From NCBI GenBank assembly GCA_003818495.1, contig RPRK01000025.1:1-37650 (forward strand): DNA of 37,650 bases. Reading direction: 5' to 3'. The position numbers and the translations under genes were made by a program. The number at the start of each line of letters is the position of its first letter. Position 1 is the first letter of the stretch. The DNA is from Burkholderiales bacterium. Lineage in GTDB: Bacteria > Pseudomonadota > Gammaproteobacteria > Burkholderiales > Burkholderiaceae_E. Below the pieces are notes generated by a model. It did not search any database and had not been told where the DNA came from. It saw only the letters and a program-made list of their open reading frames with translations. Positions 17,345 to 25,873 of this stretch are shown in pieces.

Positions 17345-18339
17345 GTCCGCCCTCGGGCGGCGTCGCGGCCGCCTCCGTCGATGCGCCGCTGGTGGCCGCC
17401 ATCGGACTGTCGAAGCGTTTCCCGCTCGGCAGCGGCCGGCGCGCGCCGGTGCTGCACGCGGTCGACGCGGTCGACCTGGCGCTGCGCCGCGGCGAATCCG
17501 TCGGTCTGGTCGGCGAGTCGGGCTGCGGCAAGTCGACGCTGTCGCGCCTGCTCGCGCGGCTGCTCGATCCGAGCGACGGGACGATCACCTTCGAGGGTCG
17601 CGACATCGGCACGATCCCGGCCCGGGCGTTCGCCACCTCGGGCACGCGCGGCAAGATCCAGCTCGTCTTCCAGGACGCGACCGACAGCCTGGATCCGCGC
17701 CAGACCGCGCGCCAGGCGATCGCCGAGCCGCTGCTGCGGCTGGGCATCGCCGGCGACGTCGACGAGCGCGTGCGCCGGGTCGCCGACGAGGTCGGTCTGC
17801 CGCCCGAGCTGCTCGGACGCTGGCCGCACCAGCTCTCGGGCGGGCAGCGGGCGCGGGTCGGCATCGCGCGGGCCCTCGCCCCCGAGCCGTCGCTGCTGAT
17901 CCTCGACGAGCCGACCGCCGCGCTCGACGTGTCGGTGCAGGCCGTGGTGCTGCAGCTGCTCGCACGACTGCGGCGCGAGCGCGGCCTGACCTATCTGTTC
18001 GTCTCCCACGACCTCAACGTCGTGCGGCTGCTGTGCGACCGCGTGGTCGTCATGTACCTCGGACGCGTGGTCGAGGAGGGGCCGGCCGCACAGGTGTTCG
18101 ATGCGCCCGGGCATCCCTACACGCGGGCGCTGGTGTCGGCGATCCCCGGCAGCGGCCGCGCGCCGGTGCCGCTCCCCGGCGAGGTCCGCAGTCCGATCGA
18201 CCCCGACCCCGCCGCCTGCCGCTTCCACGGCCGCTGCCCTGATGGCGACGCCGCGTGCGCCAAGGCGATGCCCCGTCTGCGGCCGGTACCGGGCTCGGTA
18301 CCGCTCCATCGCGTCGCCTGCCTGAAGATGCCCGGCTGA
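17317..18339 (+). CDS. ABC transporter ATPase, DppF type
   Basis: A 340-residue ATP-binding subunit with Walker A GESGCGKS, Q-loop VFQDA, signature LSGGQRAR and Walker B LLILDEPT. The C-terminal extension has a second cysteine set (CRFHGRCPDGDAAC). The start (MREPAAPEL) lies inside the preceding ATPase gene, giving a 28-base overlap in another frame. It completes the family-5 importer of operon A. The GntR gene follows 40 bases later on the same strand. Confidence 0.92.
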   Translation: MREPAAPELSPPSGGVAAASVDAPLVAAIGLSKRFPLGSGRRAPVLHAVDAVDLALRRGESVGLVGESGCGKSTLSRLLARLLDPSDGTITFEGRDIGTIPARAFATSGTRGKIQLVFQDATDSLDPRQTARQAIAEPLLRLGIAGDVDERVRRVADEVGLPPELLGRWPHQLSGGQRARVGIARALAPEPSLLILDEPTAALDVSVQAVVLQLLARLRRERGLTYLFVSHDLNVVRLLCDRVVVMYLGRVVEEGPAAQVFDAPGHPYTRALVSAIPGSGRAPVPLPGEVRSPIDPDPAACRFHGRCPDGDAACAKAMPRLRPVPGSVPLHRVACLKMPG

Positions 18340-18379
18340 ACGCATGGCATCATCGCCGCCGAAGAGGAGCGAGCGTCCG

Positions 18380-19048
18380 ATGGCCGTGAATCTGGCGACC
18401 CTGGTGTACGAGCGGGTCAAGCAGGACATCTTCGATTTCCGGCTGCTGCCGGGCGATCGGTTCACCGAGACCGAGATCTCCGAGCGCACGCAGGCGTCCC
18501 GCACGCCCGTGCGCGAGGCGCTCTACCGGCTCGAGCACGAGGGCTACCTCGAGGTGATGTTCCGCGCCGGCTGGCGCGTCAGGCCGTTCGACTTCCTGCA
18601 GTTCGAGGAGCTCTACGACCTGCGCATCGTGCTCGAGAGCACCGCGGTGCGCCGGCTCTGCGAGGCGGACGCGCGGCCGGAGCTCGAGCCCCTGCGCCGG
18701 ACCTGGACCGGCCCCGCCGACGAGCGCGAGACCGAGATGCGCGTGGTGGCGCAGCTCGACGAGATGTTCCACGCGACGCTGGTGCAGAGCGCGGGCAACC
18801 GCGAGATGTCGCGGGTGCACGCCGAGGTGACCGAGCGCATCCGCATCATCCGCCGCCTCGACTTCACCAAGGCGCCGCGCGTCGACGCGACCTACCAGGA
18901 GCACGCGAAGATCCTGCGGGCGATCGTCCAGCGCCGCGCCGATCAGGCGGTGATGCTGCTGCGCACGCACATCGAGGCCAGCAAGGCCGAGGTCCGCAAG
19001 ATCACGCTGCACATGCTGCACGAGGCGCGCGAGCACGCGGGCGGGTAG
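18380..19048 (+). CDS. GntR family regulator with FCD domain
   Basis: A 222-residue repressor type with an N-terminal winged helix (about residues 5-70; ERTQASRTPVREALYRLEHE is the recognition region) and a C-terminal FCD ligand domain. FCD proteins usually bind carboxylates around a metal held by Asp and His residues; candidates here are in LDEMFHATL, EHAKIL and RTHIEAS. The start at 18380 has AGGAG ten bases upstream; an earlier in-frame ATG at 18344 has none. It lies at the end of operon A and directly before operon B, and both begin with the same motif, so it probably controls both and itself. The ligand is unknown, perhaps a carboxylated ureide. Confidence 0.9.
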   Translation: MAVNLATLVYERVKQDIFDFRLLPGDRFTETEISERTQASRTPVREALYRLEHEGYLEVMFRAGWRVRPFDFLQFEELYDLRIVLESTAVRRLCEADARPELEPLRRTWTGPADERETEMRVVAQLDEMFHATLVQSAGNREMSRVHAEVTERIRIIRRLDFTKAPRVDATYQEHAKILRAIVQRRADQAVMLLRTHIEASKAEVRKITLHMLHEAREHAGG

Positions 19049-19087
19049 GTCGCCCGCAAACGGTGCGATGCGCGGCGCGGCCCGCGC

Positions 19088-19111
19088 GCGGTGCTCGACG
19101 GCCCGCACCGC
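19088..19111. promoter_or_regulatory. inverted repeat upstream of the operon B sigma-54 promoter
   Basis: GCGGTGC (19088-19094) and GCACCGC (19105-19111) form a perfect 7-base inverted repeat around a 10-base spacer, centred about 60 bases before the -24 element. The decamer CCGCACCGCC (19103-19112) also occurs upstream of operon A (8882-8891). It is a candidate enhancer-binding-protein site; chance cannot be excluded in this base composition. Confidence 0.3.
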
Positions 19112-19147
19112 CTTGGCGCTCCATGCGCCCGCCGGCCGTGCGAAGCC

Positions 19148-19160
19148 GCCCTCCGAGGGC
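19148..19160. promoter_or_regulatory. 13-base palindrome abutting the -24 element
   Basis: GCCCTC-C-GAGGGC is perfectly symmetric and ends two bases before the GG of the operon B sigma-54 element. A protein bound here would compete with RNA polymerase. The operon A promoter has no equivalent at this position. Confidence 0.25.
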
Positions 19161-19176
19161 CGGCACGCATCTTGCG
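19161..19176 (+). promoter_or_regulatory. sigma-54 (RpoN) promoter of operon B
   Basis: CGGCACG-CATC-TTGCG keeps the invariant GG (19162-19163) and GC (19174-19175) with 10 bases between, and matches the RpoN consensus except at the first and last positions. The start would be near 19187, leaving a leader of about 128 bases before the binding-protein gene. Aligned without gaps to the operon A promoter, 31 of 47 bases from the GG to the end of the operator are identical. Confidence 0.65.
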
Positions 19177-19192
19177 ATGTTTCACCGGCAAT

Positions 19193-19208
19193 CTTGTATT
19201 CATGTTGG
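19193..19208 (+). promoter_or_regulatory. candidate GntR operator, copy 2
   Basis: CTTGTATTCATGTTGG lies 18 bases after the C of the GC element, exactly as copy 1 does, and differs from it at two A/T positions. The palindrome is less perfect (TGTATTCA). Here it sits in the untranslated leader, not over a start codon, which argues that the conservation is regulatory and not due to coding. Confidence 0.55.
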
Positions 19209-19314
19209 TGTACCCAGCCGCTTCGCCGGCGGGTGCGCCGACCCCGGACCCGAACCCCGCCCCGCCGTCTCTCGTGCCTGAGTCCCCGGGCGCCCCCGCC
19301 TCCAAGGAGTCCCC

Positions 19315-20427
19315 ATGATCACTTCGCGTCGCACCCTGCTCCAAGCCGCCGGCGCCGCCGGCCTGGTGTCCGCCGCCGGCCTGCCGCTGCGCGCCTCCGC
19401 CCAGACGCCGATCACCGTCGGCGTCATCTACGTCGGGCCGCGCGACGACTTCGGCTACAACCAGGCGCAGGCTCAGGCCGCCGCCGCGCTCAAGAAGCTG
19501 CCGGGCGTGAAGGTGGTCGAGGAGGAGAAGGTGCCCGAGACCATCGCCGTGCAGAAGACGATGGAAGCGATGATCACGCAGGACAAGGCGTCGCTGATCT
19601 TCGCCACCTCGTTCGGCTACTTCGACCCGCACATGCTGCGCATGGCCGAGAAGTACCCGAAGGTCCGCTTCGCCCACGGCGGCGGCATGTGGACCGAAGG
19701 CAAGCATCCGAAGAACGCCGGGTCGTACTTCGGCTACATCGATGGCGCGCAGTACGTGGCGGGTGTCGTCGCCGGACACATGAGCAAGTCGAAGAAGCTG
19801 GGCTTCGTCGCCGCCAAGCCGATTCCGCAGGTCCTGCGCAACATCAACGCGTTCACGATGGGCGCCCGTTCGGTCGACCCGTCGATCACGACCCGCGTGA
19901 TCTTCACCGGCGACTGGTCGATGGCGGTCAAGGAAGCCGAGGCGACCAACAGCCTCGTGGACCAGGGCGTGGACGTGGTCACCTGCCACGTCGACGGTCC
20001 GAAGGTCATGATCGAGACCGCCGAGAAGCGCGGCATCATGACCTGCGGCTATCACGCCAGCCAGGCGGCGCTCGCGCCCAAGGGCTACCTGACCGGTGCC
20101 GAGTGGGACTGGTCGACGCCGTACGGGATGCTCGTGGACGCCGCCCGCACCGGCAAGCCGCACCTGAACTTCCTGCGCGGCGGACTCAAGGAAGGCTTCG
20201 TGAAGATGTCGGCCTACGGCCCGTCGGTGACGCCCGCGGCGAAGGCCGCCGGCGATGCCGCGCGCACCGCCCTCACCACCGGCAACTTCGCGATCTTCAA
20301 GGGCCCGCTCAAGGACAACAAGGGCGGCACGGTGGTTCCCGCGGGCACGTCGCTCGAGATGACCAACCTCGAGCTCGAGAAGATGAACTACCTGGTCGAG
20401 GGCGTGCTCGGCTCGATCCCGGCCTGA
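19315..20427 (+). CDS. BMP family ABC transporter substrate-binding protein
   Basis: A 370-residue periplasmic protein of the basic membrane protein/PnrA group, whose characterised members bind nucleosides and purine-like compounds. The signal (MITSRRTLLQAAGAAG...ASAQ) has an RR pair, so Tat export is possible. Family blocks are VGVIYVGPRDDFGYNQAQ at the mature start, FATSFGYFDP, GYIDGAQYVAGVVAGHMSK and the VDVVTCHVDGP region. AAGGAG precedes the start. It opens operon B and should work with the two permeases and the tandem ATPase downstream. Context suggests a ureide or purine-derived substrate rather than a nucleoside. Confidence 0.92.
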   Translation: MITSRRTLLQAAGAAGLVSAAGLPLRASAQTPITVGVIYVGPRDDFGYNQAQAQAAAALKKLPGVKVVEEEKVPETIAVQKTMEAMITQDKASLIFATSFGYFDPHMLRMAEKYPKVRFAHGGGMWTEGKHPKNAGSYFGYIDGAQYVAGVVAGHMSKSKKLGFVAAKPIPQVLRNINAFTMGARSVDPSITTRVIFTGDWSMAVKEAEATNSLVDQGVDVVTCHVDGPKVMIETAEKRGIMTCGYHASQAALAPKGYLTGAEWDWSTPYGMLVDAARTGKPHLNFLRGGLKEGFVKMSAYGPSVTPAAKAAGDAARTALTTGNFAIFKGPLKDNKGGTVVPAGTSLEMTNLELEKMNYLVEGVLGSIPA

Positions 20428-20473
20428 CCGGCCGGAACCGCCCGACGCGCCCGTCCGCTCCGCCCCCACGCCG

Positions 20474-21541
20474 ATGGCCTCCGTCCAGTCGGTCCTCGCC
20501 GCCGCGCTGCGGCCGGTGAACGCCCCGCCGGCGGTGCTGGCGTGGCTGGTGCCGATCGCGTCGATCGTCGTGGGCCTGCTGGCCTTCGGCGTGTTCGTGG
20601 CGCTCCTCGGGCGCAATCCGCTCGAGGTCTACGCCACCATCTTCGAGGGCGGCTTCGCCAGCGCCTTCTCGTGGAACAACACGCTGCTGCGGGCCGCGCC
20701 GCTGATCCTCACCGGGCTCGCGGTCGCGATCCCGGCGCAGGCCGGACTGGTGGTGATCGGCGGGGAGGGCGCGCTCGCCCTCGGCGCGCTGGCCGCGGCG
20801 GCGGTGGCCGTGCCGCTGGCGCCCTCGCTCGGGGCCGGCGCGCTGGTGGCGGGCGCGGTGGCCGGCGCCGCGGCCGGCGGGCTGTGGTTCGCGCTGACCG
20901 GCTACTTCCGTGCCTACCGCGGGCTCAACGAGACCATCAGCAGCCTCCTGCTGTCCTACATCGCGATCGCGGTGTTCAACCACCTCGTCGAAGGGCCGCT
21001 GCGCGACCCGGCCAGCCTGAACAAGCCGTCGACCCTGCCGCTTCCCGATGCCGCGATGATCGGCCAGATCCCGTGGCTGGACGTGCACTGGGGACTGGCG
21101 ATCGGCCTGGTCGCCTGCCTGATCGCGCAGCTCGCGCTGTCGCGCAGCACGCAGGGCTTCGCGCTGCGGGTGGCGGGCGGCAATCCGCGCGCCGCGATGC
21201 TGGTCGGCCTGCCCGTGGGGGCGCTGATCGTCGCGGCCTGCGCGCTCGGCGGCGCAGCGGCGGGCCTGGCCGGCGCGATCGAGGTGATGGCGGTGCACAG
21301 CGCCGCCAGCGCGTCGGTGCTCGCCGGCTACGGCACCACCGGCATCCTGGTGGCCTTCATGGCCCGTCAGCAGCCGCTGGCGATCGTGCCGGTGGCGATC
21401 CTGATGGGCGGCATCGCCGCGGCCGGCAGCCTGCTGCAGCGCCGCCTGGACCTGCCCGACGCCACCACGCTGGTGCTCCAGGGACTGCTGTTCGTCTCGA
21501 TCCTCGCGGGCGAGGCGTTCATGCCCAAGGAGCGGCGATGA
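20474..21541 (+). CDS. ABC transporter permease, nucleoside type, subunit 1
   Basis: A 355-residue membrane protein with about nine hydrophobic segments, of the branched-chain/ribose/nucleoside permease group (YufP/NupB-like). Key blocks are TIFEGGFASAFSWNNTLLRA (residues 56-75), AGLVVIGGEGALALGAL and the cytoplasmic loop ALRVAGGNPRAAMLVGL. It pairs with the next permease, whose ATG overlaps its stop (ATGA, 21538-21541). Confidence 0.9.
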   Translation: MASVQSVLAAALRPVNAPPAVLAWLVPIASIVVGLLAFGVFVALLGRNPLEVYATIFEGGFASAFSWNNTLLRAAPLILTGLAVAIPAQAGLVVIGGEGALALGALAAAAVAVPLAPSLGAGALVAGAVAGAAAGGLWFALTGYFRAYRGLNETISSLLLSYIAIAVFNHLVEGPLRDPASLNKPSTLPLPDAAMIGQIPWLDVHWGLAIGLVACLIAQLALSRSTQGFALRVAGGNPRAAMLVGLPVGALIVAACALGGAAAGLAGAIEVMAVHSAASASVLAGYGTTGILVAFMARQQPLAIVPVAILMGGIAAAGSLLQRRLDLPDATTLVLQGLLFVSILAGEAFMPKERR

Positions 21542-22458
21542 CCTTCGACGCGGTGCTCACCGTGCTGATCGCCGTCATGGGCGGTGCGATCCGCGTCTCC
21601 ACGCCGTTCCTGTTCGTCTCGCTCGGCGAGTGCATCACCGAGAAGTCCGGCCGGATCAACCTCGGGCTCGAGGGCACGATGGTGTTCGGTGCGATGTTCG
21701 GCTACGCGGTCTCGTACCACACCGGCTCGCCGTGGCTCGGCGTGCTCGCGGCGGGCTGCTCGGGCGTGGTGTTCGGCGCGGTCCACGGGCTGCTCTGCAG
21801 CCTGCCGCGGGTGAACGACACGGCGATCGGCATCTCGCTGATCGTGCTGGGGCTGGGGCTGGCCTACTTCTTCGGGAAGGCCTACATCCAGCCGACCGCG
21901 CCGCGCCTGCCGTCGCTCGACCTCGGAGCGTGGAGCGACCGCCCGGCGCTGCGCGCGGCGCTGCAGGTCAACGTCCTGTTCATCGTCGGCGCGGTGCTCG
22001 CCTTCGTGCTGCACTGGGCCTTCGCCAACACCCGCTGGGGACTGCAGCTGCGGACCGTCGGCGATTCGGCGGACGCCGCACGTGCCCTCGGCCTGTCGGT
22101 CGGGCGCACCCGCGTGATGGCCACCGCCCTGGGCGGCTTCTTCGGCGGCGTGGCGGGCGCCTACCTGTCGCTCTACTACCCGGGCAGCTGGAACGAGGCG
22201 CTGTCGAGCGGGCAGGGCGTGATGGCGGTCGCGCTGGTGATCTTCGCGCGCTGGCGGCCGCTCGGCTGCTTCCGCGCGGCCCTGATCTTCGGCGGAGCGG
22301 GTTCGATCGGACCGGCGCTCCAGGCGGTCGGCATCCAGGCGGGCTACCACCTCTGGAACGCGGCACCGTACGTGCTGACGCTGGCGATCATGCTGGCCAG
22401 CACCTCCAAGGCCCGCGCGTCGATCGGCGCGCCGGGCGAACTCTCCATGACGCGCTGA
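21538..22458 (+). CDS. ABC transporter permease, nucleoside type, subunit 2
   Basis: A 306-residue permease (YufQ/NupC-like) with about eight hydrophobic segments. Typical blocks are CITEKSGRINLGLEGTMVFG (about residues 31-50), the loop LRTVGDSADAARALGLSVGR and the glycine-rich GGFFGGVAGAYLSL. It forms the importer of operon B with the preceding permease. Confidence 0.9.
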   Translation: MTFDAVLTVLIAVMGGAIRVSTPFLFVSLGECITEKSGRINLGLEGTMVFGAMFGYAVSYHTGSPWLGVLAAGCSGVVFGAVHGLLCSLPRVNDTAIGISLIVLGLGLAYFFGKAYIQPTAPRLPSLDLGAWSDRPALRAALQVNVLFIVGAVLAFVLHWAFANTRWGLQLRTVGDSADAARALGLSVGRTRVMATALGGFFGGVAGAYLSLYYPGSWNEALSSGQGVMAVALVIFARWRPLGCFRAALIFGGAGSIGPALQAVGIQAGYHLWNAAPYVLTLAIMLASTSKARASIGAPGELSMTR

Positions 22459-22490
22459 ACGCGCGTGCATCACACGAACGAGGCATCGCG

Positions 22491-23540
22491 ATGAGCGGAC
22501 TGGGCGGATTGAACAAGTCGCCGAACGGCGTGGTCGTCGGGCTGGTGCAGCTGCAGCTGCCGGTGGTCGAGACGCCGGCGCAGCTCGCCGCGCAGACCGC
22601 GCGCATCGTCTCGATGGTCGGCAAGGCACGGCGCAACAGCCCCGGCATGGACCTGGTGGTGTTCCCCGAGTACGCGCTGCACGGCCTGTCGATGAGCACT
22701 GCGCCCGAGCTGATGGTGTCGATGGACGGGCCGCAGGTGGCGGCCTTCCGACAGGCCTGCATCGAGCACCGGATCTGGGGCTGCTTCTCGATCATGGAGG
22801 CCAACCCCGGCGGCAATCCGTACAACACCGGGATCATCTTCGACGACACCGGGCGGCTCGCGCTCTACTACCGCAAGCTGCATCCGTGGGTGCCGGTCGA
22901 GGCCTGGGAGCCGGGCAACCTCGGCATTCCGGTCATCGACGGTCCGAAGGGCTGCCGTCTCGCGCTGATCATCTGCCACGACGGCATGTTCCCGGAGATG
23001 GCCCGCGAATGCGCCTACAAGGGCGCCGAGATCATGCTGCGCACCGCCGGCTACACCGCGCCGATCCGCCACGCCTGGAAGATCACCAACCAGGCGAACG
23101 CCTTCCAGAACCTCATGATCACCGCGAGCGTCTGCCTGTGCGGCAGCGACGGCACCTTCGACTCGATGGGCGAGGGCATGGTCTGCGACTTCGACGGCAC
23201 CGTGCTGGTCGAAGGCGGCAACCGCCCCGACGAGATCGTCACCTGCGAGCTGCGGCCCGATCTCGTGCGCGAGGCCCGCCTCCACTGGGGCGTCGAGAAC
23301 AACCCGTACCAGCTCTGGCACCGCGGCTACGTCGCGGTGAAGGGCGGTGCCCAGGATTGCCCGTACACCTTCATGCACGACATGGTCGGCGGCCGCTACC
23401 GGCTGCCCTGGGAGGCGGACGTCGTGCACGTCGACGGCACCTCCTGCGGCTTCGCCGCGCCGACCCGCGCCTACGCCGGGCCGCAGCCGGCCGGCCCCGA
23501 CGGGGTGCCGCTGCCGGCGCCCGTCGCGCGCGCCGCCTGA
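22491..23540 (+). CDS. amiF: formamidase (nitrilase superfamily)
   Basis: A 349-residue cytosolic enzyme closely resembling Helicobacter AmiF, which hydrolyses formamide to formate and ammonia. The Glu-Lys-Cys triad is visible: Glu60 in FPEY, Lys129 in YYRKL and Cys162 in ICHDGM. Other shared blocks are FSIMEANPGGNPYNT, LHWGVENNPYQLWHRGYVA and the C-terminal YRLPWE. Length is 15 residues above AmiF because of a Pro/Ala-rich tail. Aliphatic amidase AmiE is the nearest alternative. In this operon the true substrate may be an N-formyl ureide or formamide released from one; that is inference. Confidence 0.87.
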   Translation: MSGLGGLNKSPNGVVVGLVQLQLPVVETPAQLAAQTARIVSMVGKARRNSPGMDLVVFPEYALHGLSMSTAPELMVSMDGPQVAAFRQACIEHRIWGCFSIMEANPGGNPYNTGIIFDDTGRLALYYRKLHPWVPVEAWEPGNLGIPVIDGPKGCRLALIICHDGMFPEMARECAYKGAEIMLRTAGYTAPIRHAWKITNQANAFQNLMITASVCLCGSDGTFDSMGEGMVCDFDGTVLVEGGNRPDEIVTCELRPDLVREARLHWGVENNPYQLWHRGYVAVKGGAQDCPYTFMHDMVGGRYRLPWEADVVHVDGTSCGFAAPTRAYAGPQPAGPDGVPLPAPVARAA

Positions 23541-23576
23541 ATCCGCCACCCGACCGTGCCCGTCCCGGAGACCGCG

Positions 23577-24290
23577 ATGATCGACTTCCCCCAGATCGCC
23601 GCCGACCCGTACCCCTGGCCGTACGACGGTCGCTGGCGCGCCGCCGAGACGGCCCTGGTGATCATCGACATGCAGACCGACTTCTGCGGCATCGGCGGCT
23701 ACGTCGACCGCATGGGCTACGACCTGTCGATGACGCGGGCGCCGATCGGGCCGATCTCCGGGCTGCTCGCCGCGGCGCGCGCCCGCGGCCTCACGGTGAT
23801 CCACACCCGCGAAGGGCACCGTCCCGATCTGTCCGACCTGCCCGCGAACAAGCGCTGGCGCTCGCGGCGCATCGGGGCCGGCATCGGCGATCCGGGGCCC
23901 TGCGGGCGCATCCTAGTGCGCGGCGAGCCCGGCTGGGAGATCATCCCGGAGCTGGCACCGATCGAGGGCGAGCCGATCGTCGACAAGCCCGGCAAGGGTT
24001 CGTTCTGCGCGACCGACCTCGAGCTGATGCTGCGCACCCGCGGCATCCGCAACCTGCTGCTGACCGGCATCACCACCGACGTGTGCGTGCACACGACGAT
24101 GCGCGAGGCGAACGACCGCGGCTTCGAATGCCTGATCCTCGAGGACTGCTGCGGCGCGACCGACCTCGGCAACCACCAGGCCGCGATCAGGATGGTGACC
24201 ATGCAGGGCGGCGTGTTCGGGGCGGTCGGGCGCTCGGAGCAGGTGCTCCACGCGCTGGCGGGCGGCGCCACGCCCGGGGGCGCCGCGTGA
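23577..24290 (+). CDS. isochorismatase-fold cysteine hydrolase, biuret/triuret hydrolase candidate 1
   Basis: A 237-residue cysteine hydrolase with the triad Asp31 (IIDMQTDF), Lys140 (KPGKGSF) and Cys170 (TTDVCVHTT). The [16 protein letters not shown] block is shared with biuret hydrolase BiuH and triuret hydrolase TrtA, and with ureidoacrylate hydrolase RutB more distantly. The neighbourhood (AtzE/AtzF in the adjacent coregulated operon) favours a biuret-like substrate. The start at 23577 is preceded by GGAG with six bases spacing; a GTG at 23556 is less likely. Its stop overlaps the GTG of the ATPase gene. Confidence 0.82.
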   Translation: MIDFPQIAADPYPWPYDGRWRAAETALVIIDMQTDFCGIGGYVDRMGYDLSMTRAPIGPISGLLAAARARGLTVIHTREGHRPDLSDLPANKRWRSRRIGAGIGDPGPCGRILVRGEPGWEIIPELAPIEGEPIVDKPGKGSFCATDLELMLRTRGIRNLLLTGITTDVCVHTTMREANDRGFECLILEDCCGATDLGNHQAAIRMVTMQGGVFGAVGRSEQVLHALAGGATPGGAA

Positions 24291-25873
24291 AGGCCCCGTC
24301 GCTCCAGACGATCGGGCTGACCAAGCGCTTCGGCGACTTCGTCGCGCTCGACTCGGTCGACCTCGACGTGCGGCCCGGCACGGTCCACGCGCTGCTCGGC
24401 GAGAACGGCGCAGGCAAGTCGACGCTGGTCAAGTGCCTCGTCGGCTTCCAGCGTGCCGATGCGGGCTCGGTGGTGCTCGACGGCCGCGAGCGCGACATCG
24501 CGTCACCGCAGGCCGCGCGCGCGCTCGGCGTCGGGATGGTCTACCAGCACTTCACGCTGGTGCCGTCGATGACGGTGGCGGAGAACTTCGCGCTCGCGCG
24601 CGGCGGCCTCGGCGCGATCGTCGACTGGCCGGCCAAGATCGCCGAGATGCGCGCCTTCATGGACGGCACGCCGTTCACGCTGCCGCTGGAGGTGCCGGTC
24701 TCGAACCTGGCCGCCGGCCAGAAGCAGAAGGCGGAGATCCTGAAGCAGCTCTACGCCGACAACCGGCTGCTCATCCTCGACGAGCCGACCTCGGTGCTGG
24801 CCCCCGACGAGGCCGACGAGGTGCTCGGTGCCATCCGGGGGCTGGCCCACTCGGGTCGGCTGACGGTCGTGATGATCACGCACAAGTTCCGCGAGGTCTC
24901 CGCCTTCGCCGACGACGTCACGGTGCTGCGGCGCGGTCGGCGCGTGGCGGGCGGTCCGGTCGCCGACTTCGACGCGGTTCGGCTGGCCGACGCGATGATC
25001 GGTGCGGCCCGGCGCCGCGAGCTGCCCGAGCGGGGCCCGGTCGCCCGTGACGCCGCGCCCGTGCTCGCGGTCGAGTCGATGACGGTGACCGACGACGCCG
25101 GACGACGCGTGGTGCGCGATGCGACGCTGGCGGTGCGGGCCGGCGAGATCCTCGGCATCGCGGGCGTGTCCGGCAACGGGCAGCGCGAGCTCGTAGAGAC
25201 CCTGCTCGGGCAGCGCGAGCCCGCCTCGGGCACGATCCGGATCAGCGGCGAGCGCTATCGCGGCCGGCGCGGCGAGATCGCGCGTCACGGTGTCGGCAGC
25301 CTGCCCGAGGAGCCGTTGCGCAATGCCTGCGTGGCCGCGATGTCCGTCGCCGAGAACCTGGCGCTGCGCGAGTTCGACGTCGCGCCGCTGGCGCGCGCCG
25401 GCTGGCTGAGCCCGGCGCGTCTGGTGGCTGCGGCGCGGCCGCGCATCGAGGCCTTCGGCGTCAAGACCCGCGGCCCGCATTCGCCGATCGGCACGCTGTC
25501 GGGCGGCAACGTGCAGCGCGCCGTGCTGGCCCGCGAGCTGTCGCGCGGCTGCCGCGTGCTGGTGGTGATGAACCCGGTGTTCGGCCTCGACTTCGCCGCC
25601 GTCGACGAGATCCATCGCCGCCTGCTCGAGGCGCGCAACGGTGGCGCCGCGGTGCTGCTGGTGAGCGAGGACCTCGACGAGCTGATCGAGCTGTCCGACC
25701 GCGTCGCGGTCATGTCCGAAGGAGCCCTCGTGTACGAGACTTCGAACGCCGCCGCCGACCGTGCGGAGATCGGCCGTCGGATGGGCGGTGCCCACGACGC
25801 GCACGAGGCGCAGGATCCGCAGCGCACGACCGCAGGCGGTCTCGAGCCGGTCCTCGACGGGGAGGCCGCATGA
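24287..25873 (+). CDS. tandem ABC transporter ATPase, nucleoside/sugar type
   Basis: A 528-residue protein with two ATPase domains. Domain 1 has Walker A GENGAGKS, a degenerate signature NLAAGQKQK and Walker [10 protein letters not shown]. Domain 2 (from about residue 258) has a degenerate Walker [10 protein letters not shown], an intact signature LSGGNVQR, and [12 protein letters not shown], where the Walker B glutamate is absent. This one-active, one-degenerate layout is usual for YufO/NupA and RbsA-like proteins. It starts at GTG within a GTGA overlap with the previous gene, and energises the importer of operon B. Confidence 0.92.
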   Translation: MKAPSLQTIGLTKRFGDFVALDSVDLDVRPGTVHALLGENGAGKSTLVKCLVGFQRADAGSVVLDGRERDIASPQAARALGVGMVYQHFTLVPSMTVAENFALARGGLGAIVDWPAKIAEMRAFMDGTPFTLPLEVPVSNLAAGQKQKAEILKQLYADNRLLILDEPTSVLAPDEADEVLGAIRGLAHSGRLTVVMITHKFREVSAFADDVTVLRRGRRVAGGPVADFDAVRLADAMIGAARRRELPERGPVARDAAPVLAVESMTVTDDAGRRVVRDATLAVRAGEILGIAGVSGNGQRELVETLLGQREPASGTIRISGERYRGRRGEIARHGVGSLPEEPLRNACVAAMSVAENLALREFDVAPLARAGWLSPARLVAAARPRIEAFGVKTRGPHSPIGTLSGGNVQRAVLARELSRGCRVLVVMNPVFGLDFAAVDEIHRRLLEARNGGAAVLLVSEDLDELIELSDRVAVMSEGALVYETSNAAADRAEIGRRMGGAHDAHEAQDPQRTTAGGLEPVLDGEAA

